Positions 35,997 to 48,955 of a stretch of 64,000 nt of DNA are shown here, piece after piece. The notes beneath the pieces were generated by a model. It worked only from the letters and a program-made list of their open reading frames with translations, was not told the origin of the DNA and searched no databases. Both the position numbers and the translations under genes were made by a program. This DNA comes from Sisyra terminalis. Taxonomy: Eukaryota > Arthropoda > Insecta > Neuroptera > Sisyridae. How positions within the stretch are numbered: position 1 is the stretch's first letter; every line of letters begins with the position of its first letter. The stretch is taken from NCBI GenBank assembly GCA_958496175.1, contig OY292277.1, positions 41,179,050-41,243,049 of the forward strand, written 5' to 3'.

Positions 35997-36037
35997 GCGC
36001 GACGTTTCAGCCCGGTTTTGAGCCTTCCTCAGGCGTT
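35997..36037 (-). ncRNA. Minimal hammerhead motif, family C, left copy
   Basis: Read on minus: CGC, CTGAGGA (36026-36032, allowed because position 7 of CUGANGA is free), one A, GGCTC-AAAACC-GGGCT, GAAAC, GTC, GCG. Helix I is CGC/GCG. The terminal helix II pair is G-U in this copy. The helix III strand is the self-complementary ACGT. Confidence 0.55.
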
Positions 36038-36207
36038 CTGAAATATCATAGCAAATTTTTTATTAATATTAAAAATACAAACAATTTTTACAATGAATTC
36101 TTTCAAATCGTAAATAATTGCTTTAACCTTGTTAAAAATAATCATTGTCAATTCATAATTGTTTGTATTTTTGGTATTAATAAAAAATTGGTTATGATAT
36201 TTTAGAA

Positions 36208-36245
36208 CGCCTGAGGAAGGCTCAAAACCGGGCCGAAACGTCGCG
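36208..36245 (+). ncRNA. Minimal hammerhead motif, family C, right copy
   Basis: CGC, CTGAGGA (36211-36217), A, GGCTC-AAAACC-GGGCC (five pairs, one G-U), GAAAC (36235-36239), GTC (36240-36242), GCG. The helix III strand is ACGT, with no loop. Confidence 0.58.
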
Positions 36246-36305
36246 CATGTAATAAATAGTTTTCACTGATTATTATTTGATCCTAGTCCTCTGAATATTT
36301 TTACC

Positions 36306-38755
36306 AAAACAGAATTTGTTAAAATTGTTTATTTGTTAAAATTGCAGAATTTTCTAGATTAATTTAACGTTAAATTATATTTTCAATATTTTTTTTGGCC
36401 CTGGAAACACTAATGGCTCCCTTCCTCACAAGACGCTAAAAAGAGGGCACATTAATGCTTTATTGTAATTTTATGAATTTTAACAAATTTTGTTCAAGCT
36501 GTTGTATGTTTTTAAATTTTATGTCATATTTCGATATTTGCATATCTATAGTTGTTATGATTTTTGCAACAATTATTCCGTCGTGACGGTGGTCAGAGGA
36601 ATGTAAATGTTATATTAAATTTTAATTATATTAAATTAAAAGTCGGACAAATGTAGATTAAAGATCCTTCCTACAGGTTCAATTCTCACCAAATTAAAAA
36701 AAATCTATCATCAAACGGACAGAACATAACACGACAAAAAAGAACATCACTAATTAAATCACTATTGTCAAGTCGCGTGCCTTATAACTGGCGAACTTAA
36801 AAATACATTGCGTGGATTTGTATATTGGAAAAGAAGTGAGATTAATAAGTTTGTTCTGTTATGTCACACACCTCTTTTTGTCATTAAATTTTTTTAGAGT
36901 ATTCCTATTTGGTCAAAATTATTTCAGTTTGCAAAATTTTATTGATTGTATTTAAACAAGTGTATTATTCATAAACCCTTTTTCGAATGGACTTACCACG
37001 TTTTCATTTATAATTACCCGAATTCTCAATAAATTTAATGCATATGAGTTTTTTTATGTTTTTAATTACCCTAAGTTAAATAAGGGATGGTTTTATTAAT
37101 TAGAAACGAAAAATCTTTCTCTCAAATTTCAACATCGAGGGTGAATAAGTTTTCGGTAAGCAATTCCTAAAATACTTTTAAACATAAATTTTCGTCTCAA
37201 TTATCAAGAAAAAACAACTTAAGACACACATTGAGCATAAATTAATGGTTACATTGTAGAAAAATATGTTAGTTAATATATAATACATGAATTATAATGT
37301 AGAAGTGCTTATAATATTTAATAACTGATTCTTTCTTCCATTGATAGCTGAAGCACCTTTAAATTCAGCAGTAAACGTTTAAGGTGGATTTAACACATTA
37401 AGAGGAATGGTATTCACATTAAAGGGTACATTTAAACATCAATTGAATAACAGTTCAGTACAGTTAACATGAATTAAAAATGTTCACAATATCATATACT
37501 ATGGCCATTGAAATTATTATAGTTATTTTCTTAAGCTAACATTTATTTCAATATTCCATGTCTCGAACCAATAACATCTTTTTTTTTTTTTAGAAAGTCT
37601 CAATAATTAAATTAATTTCAAAATTCAAAAATTAAATAAACCTGGAATATATGTTAACAAATACGTATAATATTTGTACGGAGATAAATCTTGAACAAAT
37701 AAAGAAAGTTGAAGATATTTCCACTATCAAAATCAGAGAAAAAGTAAACATTTGTCTTATATGATTGCAAACAATCTCTGGGGAGCTTTTAAGTTTTAAG
37801 TATATATCCCATGGTTTGCGCTTGAATAATTGCAGTCAAAATGATAACAAAATATACGAGACAATATTAATCCTTATTATAAAGCATTTTCACAAATGCA
37901 AAGTTTTAAACGAAATAAATTCAGTTTGGAAATCATGGAGGAAGTTATATATTTTTATTGTTTTCCATTGTAATATACTTTATGGAATTTCATTGATATT
38001 TTTTATAATACCTTATAATAACTTTATAAGATTAGATTTCTATGAATTAATTACTTAGATAGCCATTTTAAAACTATCAGAAGTCTAAACAATGTTGTAT
38101 GGTATAAATGTACAATAAAGTAAAGAATTATTATTTTCTAGCAAATTTACACATTCGAGAATTACTTTGTATATTCATTTTTCAAAAACAGTACAAATCT
38201 ACAAATAGTAATATGAGCTCATTGTGTTCACTATTTTTAAGTCAGTGAAAATCATTTTTCCCCTTACAATAATTTCTTTAATTTATTTCAGAAATAAATA
38301 TTTTAAAGTTTAAGTTTAATAATTGGTATATCCTTTTGTTTTCGTATTTTTCTTTAATGTTTAATATAATTTTATTAATTACAAAAAAACCATTCATTAT
38401 GCTCTAATTATATTATTTTTTAAGTGTATTTATCTTGGATGAAATTTTTTACCGCATTAAGTTTATCATATCCTTTATTACAATACTTAGTAAGGAAAAC
38501 AAATTTGAAGGATTAAAACAAAATTAGCCAATTTAGCCAATGCGTTAATAAAATGAAATTTTGTATGTGAAAAAAAATCTCAGAAAATGTGATTTTGGAT
38601 CAGGATGATTTATATTTTGATGACTCGTTTTTTCAGGTACTCCTAAAACACGAATACCCAAAATTTCACTAAGCGTTTGTTTTTGAACGGGAGACTACTT
38701 TTTTGGAGAATCATTAGACCGGTTTTGATGGTTTATTTACTTGGCTTACTATAAC
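36306..38755. other. No gene seen; AT-rich
   Basis: No recognisable coding motif or repeat boundary. Confidence 0.5.
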
Positions 38756-38830
38756 TAGGGATGCAAACGATACATCGATTTTTAAATATCGATATATCGA
38801 TCATAAATATCGATGTTTTAACAAAGATAT
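38756..38830. repeat. Cluster of ATCGAT motifs
   Basis: Starts TAGGGATGCAAACGAT and contains four ATCGAT palindromes within about 45 bp, including overlapping TATCGAT. Either a fragment of a dispersed repeat or a cluster of CGATA-type binding sites of the DREF/BEAF kind. Confidence 0.4.
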
Positions 38831-40329
38831 TGAAACCCAAAACATCTATGATTCTTGGTTCTTCTCGAGCGATGTTTTGTGAACGATATTTTATCATAGC
38901 GCTATTTTTCATCCATAATTTACAGGTATAGATACTGGTTCATGATCTACTGATACACATACCTCCCTGAATTACAAATGTAGATTTGTGAACTTTGCTT
39001 GTTTAAACACGTGAGGTTATAAACTTTCGAAGTTTACAATTTTACGGTATTGTATATTATTATTAAGTTATATTAATATATTTAAATGATGGAAAAACTA
39101 TCGAAAAAAACGATTTATCGTACATAAATTTTGATTTTTTTGAAAGATTAAATATTTCCTGGGGGAGTAAAAATATGTTAATGAGTTATGTGAGAAAAAG
39201 TAGGTTCAAATAAAGTTTACAGTTATCGAGAAAAAATTATTAAAACCTTTGTTTCGGATAGCAGAATAGTAAATTCATTAGTAATATACATTAAAAAGCC
39301 ATAAAATAGAATTGCATTTTGGTATACTTATGTTTTGTTTTTAGACGTTTAACAATTATTAAACTGCTAGCAAGCCTACTGATAGCCGAGTTCCGATTGA
39401 TGCCTTTACCATTGAAAATATTTTCCATATCTCAAAAATTCTTTTTTCATATTTTATCGTCAACTGCTTTAGCAATTGTGCATTTTGTAATAATAAAATA
39501 TCAAACTTCAAAGCTTTTATTCTTTTTTCTGTTTCGTTAAAAGTTTATACTATTTTATAAAAATGGAATACTTTTATTCAGCTATAGAATATTGGAGTGG
39601 TTTCTATCTCAACTTCAGCAACGTTAATATTGAACCAACAGTAGTTTTAATACATTTAAAAAGAATAATTTCTGGTGGATATCGACAGTCGATTTATAAC
39701 TATTAAAATCTTTAGTGACTCTAGAGTCAATAAAAATTCATATATCAAGAAATATCAAAAATTTGTTCGAGACGAGATTCCAACGCTATTCCTAATAGTT
39801 TTCGAGCGACTATTTAGACCACTCGGCCACCAGTAGTCTATTTGAGAATACATTATGATTTCTTAGTTAAATTTTATGATTTATGTTTTTTTTTTATTGA
39901 TAATTTCTATTTTTTATATCAACATAATTGATTTATATATCTAAGAGTGAAAGATAAACAAATTTTAAGCTCAATTTTTATTGAAACTTGAATTGTTTTG
40001 TAATAGCTACAATAGTAATGACAGACTTCATAATTTTCGTTGCATATAATTGGATGATGCAACAGTTATTTTTAATAAACTTTATATTATTGACTAGTAA
40101 AATTAAATGATAAAGAATATAACAATTTCTTGTTGACGCATATCTTTTACAAAAGGTAGTATTAAATTATTTACTTTCTATTAGAAGAAATTCTAATTCT
40201 AAGAAGTGGTTCTACTCTTAACGGATGCATTGGAAGAAAATTAATACTTTTTTTGTGTATGGTAATTGAATGATTGGATGGGAATTATACAGTAATTGAG
40301 AAGTCAGATAGATGGTTTATCGAAATTTT
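38831..40329. other. Downstream flank of the receptor gene; no other gene seen
   Basis: Likely includes the receptor 3' untranslated region. A minus-strand AATAAA at 39977-39982, about 350 nt past the TAG at 40330, is a possible polyadenylation signal. Confidence 0.4.
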
Positions 40330-40410
40330 CTAAACTTCCTCAATTTCTTCAATGACTTCCAATGCAGCCACTTGCGATGGAATTCTAGGCCATTGCCGAT
40401 TAAGCGAACC
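40330..40410 (-). other. In-frame 26-codon extension after the receptor stop
   Basis: Directly after TGA (40411-40413) the same frame continues for 26 sense codons, GSLNRQWPRI, PSQVAALEVI, EEIEEV, and ends at TAG 40330-40332. Composition is coding-like and richer in G/C than the flank. It could be translated by stop readthrough or by a splice that removes the TGA, or be the relic of a longer ancestral C-terminus. Confidence 0.45.
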
Positions 40411-41140
40411 TCAGACAAACGTATTAAGAACAGATGTTTGAATCGTTGTTGTTGGTGGTCCGAAATTTTTCCATGATATTCGCGGTTTGAACATGTTGCT
40501 GAACGTTGTACGAAACTGTCGACTCATTGAACAGTACAAAATAAAGTTTATTGCACCATTTAACAATGCAAGCAAATCCATCATGTCACCAAAACTGTTG
40601 TAGCATTCAACAAAAAACTCTTTTCCCAATATAACACTAAACAACCCCAAAATTCCTTGTGGCAATTCCGTGATGAGGAAAAGTAGGAGGACAGCTACTA
40701 ACATCCTTGTCGTACGATCTGCTCGACGTTCCGACTTGTTACTTTTGCGCTTTTCAATAACAAGTTCAAGAGCAGCTTTTGCATCCTGCGCTGTTAACCC
40801 ATAATTGTTTCGCAAAGCTTGTTTGCGCTTTTTTGTCAAGCATAGTGCACGAATCAAATAAATACTTATCACTGTCAATATAATACACGGTAACAGTTTG
40901 AATATTGCAGTGTATAGCCAGCAGCTAGCTAAATACAAGGAGTCTTGGTTACGCCGAGCCAATTCACTAAGATCAACTACATACAACGTAACGTTTTCGT
41001 TATTTTCGATAATGTTTTTCGATGTAATGTTAAACGTAAAATAGTAAGGAATGCAAAGTACTACTGGCAGCAAATACGAAATCGCTATAGCTTTTGTGCA
41101 ACGCCGGTCCGAGCAAAGTGTGTGATTCAAATGTGGATAT
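40411..41140 (-). CDS. DmsR: Myosuppressin receptor-like GPCR, exon 2 (TM4 to C-terminus)
   Basis: Second coding exon of a rhodopsin-like peptide receptor, residues 290-532. The acceptor TTTGTTTCAG precedes 41140; the exon completes the split Gly codon and continues YPHLNHTLCSDRR. TM4 is about residues 306-327, then an extracellular loop with N-I-T and N-V-T glycosylation sites, TM5 358-388, a basic third intracellular loop (KKRKQALRN ... EKRKSNKSERRADRTTR), TM6 436-463 (MLVAVLLLFLITELPQGI) and TM7 474-493 (GDMMDLLALLNGAINFILYC). The usual NPxxY is replaced by N-F-I-L-Y-C, followed by SMSRQFRTTF. The R-T-T-R-M-L-V-A-V-L-L-L-F-L-I-T-E-x-P-Q-G-I and Y-C-S-M-S-x-Q-F-R-T-T-F blocks are, as I recall them, hallmarks of insect myosuppressin receptors, which bind the decapeptide ending in FLRF-amide and inhibit visceral and heart muscle. 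It ends NTFV, a class I PDZ-ligand-like tail. Confidence 0.88.
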
Positions 41141-42424
41141 CTGAAACAAAAAAAAAAGAAGATATAAATAAACTATAAATTTTACAAATTATGTATTTAA
41201 TTAATATATGGCGTTGATTAAAAGAACATTTAGAATTAAATCAGCTATGTGCTAGCTAGATCACATAAAATGAAGGGTTTCCTGTAGTGGAATAAGAGGT
41301 TCACTAATAAGAAGAAAAGCAAACAATTGATCAAAGAGTAAAACAACATTTCCCAATGCTTTACTATTAATTTAAATTTATTAATTTTATATGTTAACAA
41401 TTTCTCAAATACTTATAACTTTGTTCAAGTACGTTCCAAAAACTCCCACTATCATTTATCAAATACCCCGAATCTCCAGCTATTCCCTAACATTAATAGA
41501 AGTTATATTTGATTCGCGACCTACTGAATAACCTTTAGTGATTCCCTGCTGTGACTTGGATCACCCACATTTTCCTGAAGTACTGTATTATGGTTGAGAT
41601 TCGATTCATCGTGATATATAATCAATAAAATAAAAAAAAAATTCTTTCAATTTATTTCCATTCAATCTGGATAAACCTAGTAATTTAAATATGTTCAATT
41701 AAAATTTTAATGCCTACTGATGACTACCTAACTTGCTTGAAAACTGGTAGTTGTTGGGTTTGATTTTCGTATCAAACAAATTTTCAGTGATTCTCAATTT
41801 AGGATTTTTATTAATCCTTGAATCGTTGAAGATCTTGGTTGTTATCAAGCGATCGTTAGTAATATTATTTAAAGAAAATATTATATGTACCAAAACATTT
41901 TTTTGACTGGAATTAAAAGAGATCTATTGGAATCGTTAGCTGTGGAAGATCTTCTGATTTTTTCTTCACCTAATTATTTAATTGTGCCTTATAGTTCTTT
42001 CACGGTTTTCCGCAACTGTAAATCGCTTTTCTCGTTATTATATAATTTTTACAAGTATTTTCATTTTTTCCAGATGTTAGATTAGTTATTTTCTTCAAAG
42101 TTAAGAAAGTAATTTGAGGAAACGTATTTTTACAGACAAGAAAAAGTTTTAGTTAAAATTATCTTCAAGAGTGAGAAAATTATATAGTCGAAAATTGACA
42201 GAGATTCAGTCAGTGTATAATCAGTATAATTAAAATAATCTTTAAGCCAATAATCTTTAGCTTCAAGAATCATATAGCTTAATTATGCTAAGAAGTTATA
42301 AAAAATATTGGAATATTCCAATAAAAAAATATTGGAAAATAGATTAGAACTACATATTGACTGAGTAGTTGAGAACCTTTATAGTTTATACCTATATAAT
42401 AGTTGTAGTATATTTATTATACCA

Positions 42425-42890
42425 CTAGCTAAACCCGGCAGACGTTGTTCTACCAGCCTATGGTTGTGAATGGTTGCAAATAAATAAATTGATTTTAGGA
42501 AAAAAATGCTATGAATTATTAGAATTGCCTCCCTTATCAACCCGCAGCATCCCTCGCTGTACCAATTAAACCTTAACTTCAAGATATACATTTATCAATT
42601 ACTTTTAGAGAAATTTAGGTCTACCTCTAAAAATCACTGCACTATCAATGCATACCAATGAAGTATTGACAGTTAGCGGCTATTGTATTGACCTTTGAAA
42701 AAGCCGTTTTCTTGCAGTCGTAAGTACTCGTATGTTACAAATGCGAGAAAAAGATTAAAACAATCTTTAAAGTGGATTAAGATCCAATCTTTATCGTGGC
42801 CAAATTTCAGATAAATCGGTGCAGAAATTTTTATACGAAATTAATTATATAAATTAATATACGAATTTTGTGTATGTAGATAAAGATGGA
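42425..42890 (-). repeat. Dispersed Helitron-like repeat (CCGGGTTTAGCTAG end)
   Basis: Read on minus it ends ACGTCTGCCGGGTTTAGCTAG with T following, a Helitron-type CTAG terminus. Its other end, in AT-rich DNA near 42890, is not fixed. GC content is higher than in the flanks. Similar ACTAGCTGACCCGGC repeats are, from general knowledge, widespread in insect genomes. Confidence 0.45.
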
Positions 42891-45800
42891 TTATTCATTG
42901 TTTATTTAAATCAGAGGTTGTTAAAGGGCACACCTTAACAATTTTTTTCGACCCGCGAAATGCATTAGACTTTTATAAAATGTAAAAATTTTGTAATGAC
43001 TAAGTGGAGAAAACCAATTTATTAAAAATGTTTACAGTGTATTTAAATTTAGTAAGAAGAATTTGAGATATAACTTCAAAAGTAGCCCGCGTAGTTATGG
43101 TACATTTCCGAAGTGACCTGCAATATCATTTGGGTTGGCCACCCCTGGTTTAAAGTATGCTAATTTTTCGATATCTTAAAAAAGAGCAAAGATATTTAAG
43201 TACAGGGCCCAATTTATATCTAATTAATGGGTGTCCGTCAATTTATTTTAATCGGTTTTCTTCTGAATCCTACTTTTATTATTAATAATTAAACGTAAAT
43301 AGGCAACGTTTTCTTCCAAAAAAAAAGTTGAACTTGATTAAAAAATTTCTATCAAACCAGTAAAGCTGTTCTTAAATTGGAATCATAAGTGAAATAAGAA
43401 CCAAATATTGGTACAACTATTTAGATTAGACTTGTTTGTGACCTTCTGTATTCTTATTTTTGACGAAACACGCCTAAGATTTACCTGAAAACAAAATATT
43501 ATTGAAATCAATAACCCTGTTCTTGAATCGTACGAAAAAATGCAGGTCGGAAGAAATTTACGTTTGAATTATCAACCTTTGATCCATTTATAATCAATAT
43601 TGTGACCGAAACCGATTTAATTCCTAGCTGGTGTGAAATTCCAAACGATTCTATACCTGGTCTCTACGGGTAGTATGAAACAGCATTGTAAAAGCTTGAA
43701 GGCCAAAATATGTAAAAAAGATAGACTTAAAAGTGTCACTAATGGATTCGAAAACAGGTGTTAATGTCTTTATAATTGATAACAAATAATAAATACCTCA
43801 AACTGGTTTCAAATTCCAGAACGACATATTTAAACTTGTTATTCTCTCATTTTCGCCTTCAAGCTTTTACTATGTTATTTTATATCACCAGTTGAGCATA
43901 TACTTGAATTTTTCGTGTGTATGGTATACAATTTAATAATATTTTAATGTATTTAGAAACCAACCAAATTTCAAATTTCATTTCATAGTTTCATTAAGTT
44001 CTTTTGCGAATGGGAATAATATTAAATATTAATGCTTCCGTAACAGCTTTTGAATCAGCACTTAGTAAAATATGTTCTTAATTAGTTTTAACTCCAAAAA
44101 AATTGATTCCAAAATATAAGCAAATAAGAGTTATAATTCAAAATTTAGTTATTTTTGAATTATTAACGCCCCCGCAATGCACTTTGGAAGTCTAACACTG
44201 AAGTAAAACTTAGTCTATCGACAAATTCGATGTTTCTTTACATGTATACAAAGTTTTACTTGCATCGGATGTATAGTTCAAATGTTATAACGGAACAATC
44301 GAAAAAAACCCTAAAGATTTATATATATGTTTAGATTATGGATACCTAGTATGTAAATTTTAATTTTGTACCCCATATGCATTAATTAAATTTGTACATT
44401 AAATTTTGTTAAAATAATTTGTAACTGTATTTTTCGGGTAGCTACGTTCAGGTGCTATACACCTCTTTAGTTTATTACCAGAAGTAAAATAAAACACATA
44501 GATTAAAAATAAAATAAAAAAAATTATAATAAAAAATCTATGCTTCTTTAAATTACTTTTTTTATAAAGCGTTTCTGGATAAATTTCACTATGGAATATA
44601 AAGGTTACTTACGAGATGATGTGTCAATTTATGTATAGTTGAAAGCATTGACTACCCTATACGTTCGCTAATTGCATTATTGATTAGTAAAGCTGCATAA
44701 CTTGCGTCTTAATTGAACTCCATAATTCTTCTTTTTACGTCCAACTTAATATTGTAAGCGATTTCTTAATGAGTATTTATTTTTATATCATTGGAAGACT
44801 TGGATTATGGTAACGGTTCGAATTTTTTGAAAAATGTACTTTTAAACTTCTATAATTTTTACTGTTTACAGTTAAAATATTATTATTGTAATTGTTTTAA
44901 CCACACAATATAAGACTTTAACAATGTAACAACAAAATAATCATTTGTTTTTATTAAGATCAACATGGTTAAGGGTTTTAATAAAAAAACAGTTGGAAAG
45001 TTACTTCGTGATTCTAAAACTATAATACTATAAATGGTAAGAACTACTAAAAAACATTTTGAGGGAAAAATATAAATACTTCTTTTAACTATTCTTAAAG
45101 AAGTAGTTGAAAAGTAAGATGATATTTGATAAATAAAAGAAAATATTATAATTGAAAATGAAATCATAAACATATTGGGTTAATTTTCGGTATGTTACAT
45201 ATATAAAAATTATTATTTTCATTGAAATTGAAAGGCCATGTCGTAAATCTAGTGCAAATGCTAGCAGTAAATAAAGGATTTCATTTAGAACGGAATGTTA
45301 TAAAAATGAATGGCATGTCAATGAAGCATAATTCATCGATCAAAAGTGTTAACCTGCTAAGTTCAGTTTTAATTATTTTTTGTACCATTAGAAAGAGAAT
45401 ACAATATTCTATCTAGTGACAAACTTATGAATCACTTTGAATATAGAAATTTAAAAATATAACAGGAAACGAAAATCTAATATCTGTACTAACTTATGAA
45501 GCTTACATTCTATTATCCTTCCCCTGTTAAAACTGTCAAAATGGTTTATAAACTCGAAGCCGACTATACCTGAGCTTATTGAGCTTTCTGAAGGATGTTT
45601 ACAGAATAATTCTGCTGGTGTCAGATTGAACATTGAAAAGTTTGGAAAATGGAAGAACTAGTTGAAGTTATTACATGTAGAATGAATTAGAGAGATTATC
45701 GATGGTTAAGGGTTAAAATTTGATGAAATTGATGTACTCGTATGTCGCAAAAAATAAGTCTTCATAGCAACGCATTTTTTTGGCAACTTAATACTTGAGT

Positions 45801-48417
45801 CCTGCTAATGTTTGGTACAGTGTTTTGTAAGCCGATAAGTTAGTAGAATTCAAAATCAATTACTAAAATAGTTATTAACCTTAAGCAATTTATATTTTCA
45901 TTTGGAAAAAAAGGTTTTTGAATATAAGAGATTGAATGAAAAGCTTTTATGTTATCAAATTCAAGAAAAGAGTTTAATTTAACAAAAAAAAAAAAGAACC
46001 CATTTTCTTTAATAATTTTTAATCACAAAATTTTATTAAAATTTTAATTTTTCAAACTATCGTTTATTTTTGTGCGCATTTTTACTGCATTCACTCATAT
46101 GGTAAGAAATGAAGTTTTCGACTGGTTAATTTATACTTCTAAGCTTGTAAAAAATTATAATTTTTATCATTGTTGACAATACGAAAAACTAGACCAAATG
46201 GGAATAAAATAAGAGTCACAAGATTTGATAGATATAGTGTAGGGTGTCCGTTATTTCCCCAATTGATTTTTTTACAGCGATCGCCCCCTGAATTTTTAGT
46301 TTAAGATATAAAAAAAATTATCCAATACAATCAAGCTCTTAATTTCTTGATTAAACCGAGCCGGAATCATGTTACTTTTACCATTTAAATAACATGGGAT
46401 TATTTGACATTTTACTTTTATTTTTTTTCTCAGAAACAAATGGATGAAAAGATTTAAGATTAAATTATTCTGACGTAAAACTTAACGCTCTACAAAAAAG
46501 GTTTCTTATAAATTTTCGATTAAATCACTCCATTAAAAGTTATTCAACATTTAACTTATGCCTAATATATATCTTGCAAAATTTTCAACTTTTTGCTTGT
46601 TTTTACTTTTTTTAACTATAAAATCATTAATATCATTTACAATAAAATCACTAATATAGTGTCTCCCGTGAAAAAGTCAAATTTAATGTTTTCATCATTG
46701 TTATGATATAAGAATGAGGTAAAACAAAAATATAAAAAAATAACCCGTTGTTTAAATTTAATCAATTTTTTGGGTCCGTCAATTGTTGTTGGATCGGCTC
46801 GTAATGGTTCCGGGATATGTATTAGGACAAAAAGAAATAATCAGCTCGGTTCTTTTACTCATTGCCACTTGAAAACAATCTTTTAATACGCGGCCAGGCT
46901 ATTATGTATAGCATAATGTTTTAGCAAAAATTTTCTTTCCATCGAGTAATAATATTTGTCACCAATCACATTTCACGACCTTTTTGAGTCGTATTTTTGT
47001 TATTTTATTACTTGGTTGTTAACTAATTATAATAATGTATTTGCTATAGTAACTATAGTAGATAGTTTTTCAAAATTGGATATTACTAAGGATTTTTTAA
47101 GGGGAAATCTGTACCTATTGTGATCCATTGCTTACTAAAGATGGGTTAGTCGAAAAAATTTGTTGAATTGGGAATAATTTACAAAGTTATTTACAAAAAT
47201 ACAAAGACCATTAGTTTGATTTGTGACTTGAATTATATTTTTTCATGATCATTTTTCTTGTAAAATTCTTATACATTAGATTTCACTATTTTATTGAAAA
47301 TTTTATTTCTACATTTGTCGATTACTAACCACACAGTGATATGAATAATAATTATCAATTTTGTGATTTTTCGCAAGGTTTTAAAGATTCGGAAAATTGT
47401 TGTACATCAAGTATGTCTCCTTCTAATTGCTGTTAAAGTTTACATATTCAACTTCTTTTTCTTGCACAAATGATGATTTCTATTTAGTTTATCGCCAATT
47501 TTATTGAGAGATAATATTATTGAATTTATAGAAAGGTTAAATTTATTCTTGGAAATAAAACTTCGTGTTTATATTATGACATGTTATGTGGGCAAAATCG
47601 TAGATGCTAGGTAGAGCATTGAGTATAATAAAGAGATATTTAAGGAATATTTTGTTATTTTAAATCAAAAATTTAGTTCATTTAGTTTAACATTATTAAA
47701 TTTGTTAGTTTTTCAAAAACAAACCTCTTAATGAGATATAAATTTAAAATATACGTCTATACTTTATATTTGCGGTAAAATCTGTATAGTTTGGATCTAA
47801 AAAGGTCTAGGATATTTTTCATATATCCAAATAGTCAAATTTAAAATAGCAGTTGTTTTATTTGAAGAAGGTTCCAGCAGTAGATATGGAAGAAGTTAGA
47901 ATATTTGTAAGCAAACGTATCGATTTTTTTTTAACCAATATATTCAACTTTTTATCTATTTTAATAATTAAATATGTGGCAATGTTATCGATATCAATTA
48001 ATTTTCGCATTTCAATTTTGGGTGGTACGAAGTTTACTGAGTCCTCAAGTACAATATATTACAAACATCAAATTGAAACAGATATGAAGTTGACTCAATT
48101 TTAAGTTTCATTTATTCCTTAGATCAATCCGATTGAATTTTCTTTATATCTTCAGCAAAAGATATGACAGATCAATTGTGAATTCGTTTAATATGTTGAA
48201 TACATTTGTTCTAAGAACACCGAAAATCTAATTTATAAATTGAATGATTTTCTTCACTAGCATGGCGGAAATATGGAATATTTTCATGACTTTTCCATTT
48301 TTGTTTCTTTTCCGTTCCTATTTGGACTGAATCCTCCAATTCAATTGTTTCCAATTCAACATGTTTCCAGCAAAAGTATAAAGCTGTAATCAATAATTTT
48401 ACAATATGAAAGCCATA
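42891..48417. other. Intronic AT-rich DNA; no feature supported
   Basis: I looked for reverse transcriptase, transposase and RNA-gene signatures and found none; only short unremarkable frames. Confidence 0.5.
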
Positions 48418-48885
48418 TCTATACTAATATATAAAACTCTTACGTCTGTCTGTACATTTCGATTTTGAATCCAATTTTAGGGTAAATATTTGTTTCAAGA
48501 GGCCCTTATTCCAAATTTAACATTTTTAAAATTTTTGTCTGTCTGTCTGTGTGTCTGTCTGTGTGTCCCGATTTAACTAAAGAACGGAACAACCGAATTT
48601 AATGAAATTTGGTATTAAGATACAACACAATTTCCCACAGACTATAGGCTACTTATCATTCCAAAAAAATAATAAGGGAAGGTATTCCCTAGGGATGAAA
48701 ACATAATTTTTTACACTAGACAGGTGAATTATATATCATTGGAAAGGTAATTTAAAGTTTAAAAATAATCTGTAAAAATATTTTTAGTTGAACTGATAAA
48801 AATCACAGTAAATTCAACTTAATTTTTAAAAAATTCCCTCTTTGAAATATAAACCTTTATATATATATAACACATAGTTGATGTT

Positions 48886-48955
48886 AATAGCGTAATGGCT
48901 TACGTATCTAACATTCTGATGCTCCTAATTATAAAGACGTGGGTTTGAATCTTAC
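48886..48955 (+). repeat. tRNA-like sequence (possible SINE head)
   Basis: A-box-like TAGCGTAATGG (48888 region) and B-box-like GGGTTTGAATCTTAC (about 48937-48952) at tRNA spacing, with a possible 4-bp D-stem GCGT/ACGT and a 5-bp T-stem with two G-U pairs. No convincing acceptor stem. A T-run follows. More likely a tRNA-derived fragment than a functional tRNA. Confidence 0.3.

Larger units (their letters stand above)
35938..36305. mobile_element. Palindromic element family C with two hammerhead motifs
   Basis: Arms 35938-36086 and 36157-36305 (149 bp each, only a few differences) flank a 70-bp AT-rich spacer. The outer ends read GGTAAAAATATTCAGAGG. Each arm contains a hammerhead motif pointing away from the centre. 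No coding sequence. The layout matches head-to-head terminal segments of a Penelope-like element, but no protein ties this family to that class here. Confidence 0.8.

Noticed and set aside
36667..36700. B-box-like GGTTCAATTCTCACC
   Set aside because: No convincing A box or tRNA fold upstream.
40945..41178. 77-codon plus-strand frame opposite receptor exon 2
   Set aside because: Antisense to TM4 and TM5 coding sequence and crosses the splice acceptor.
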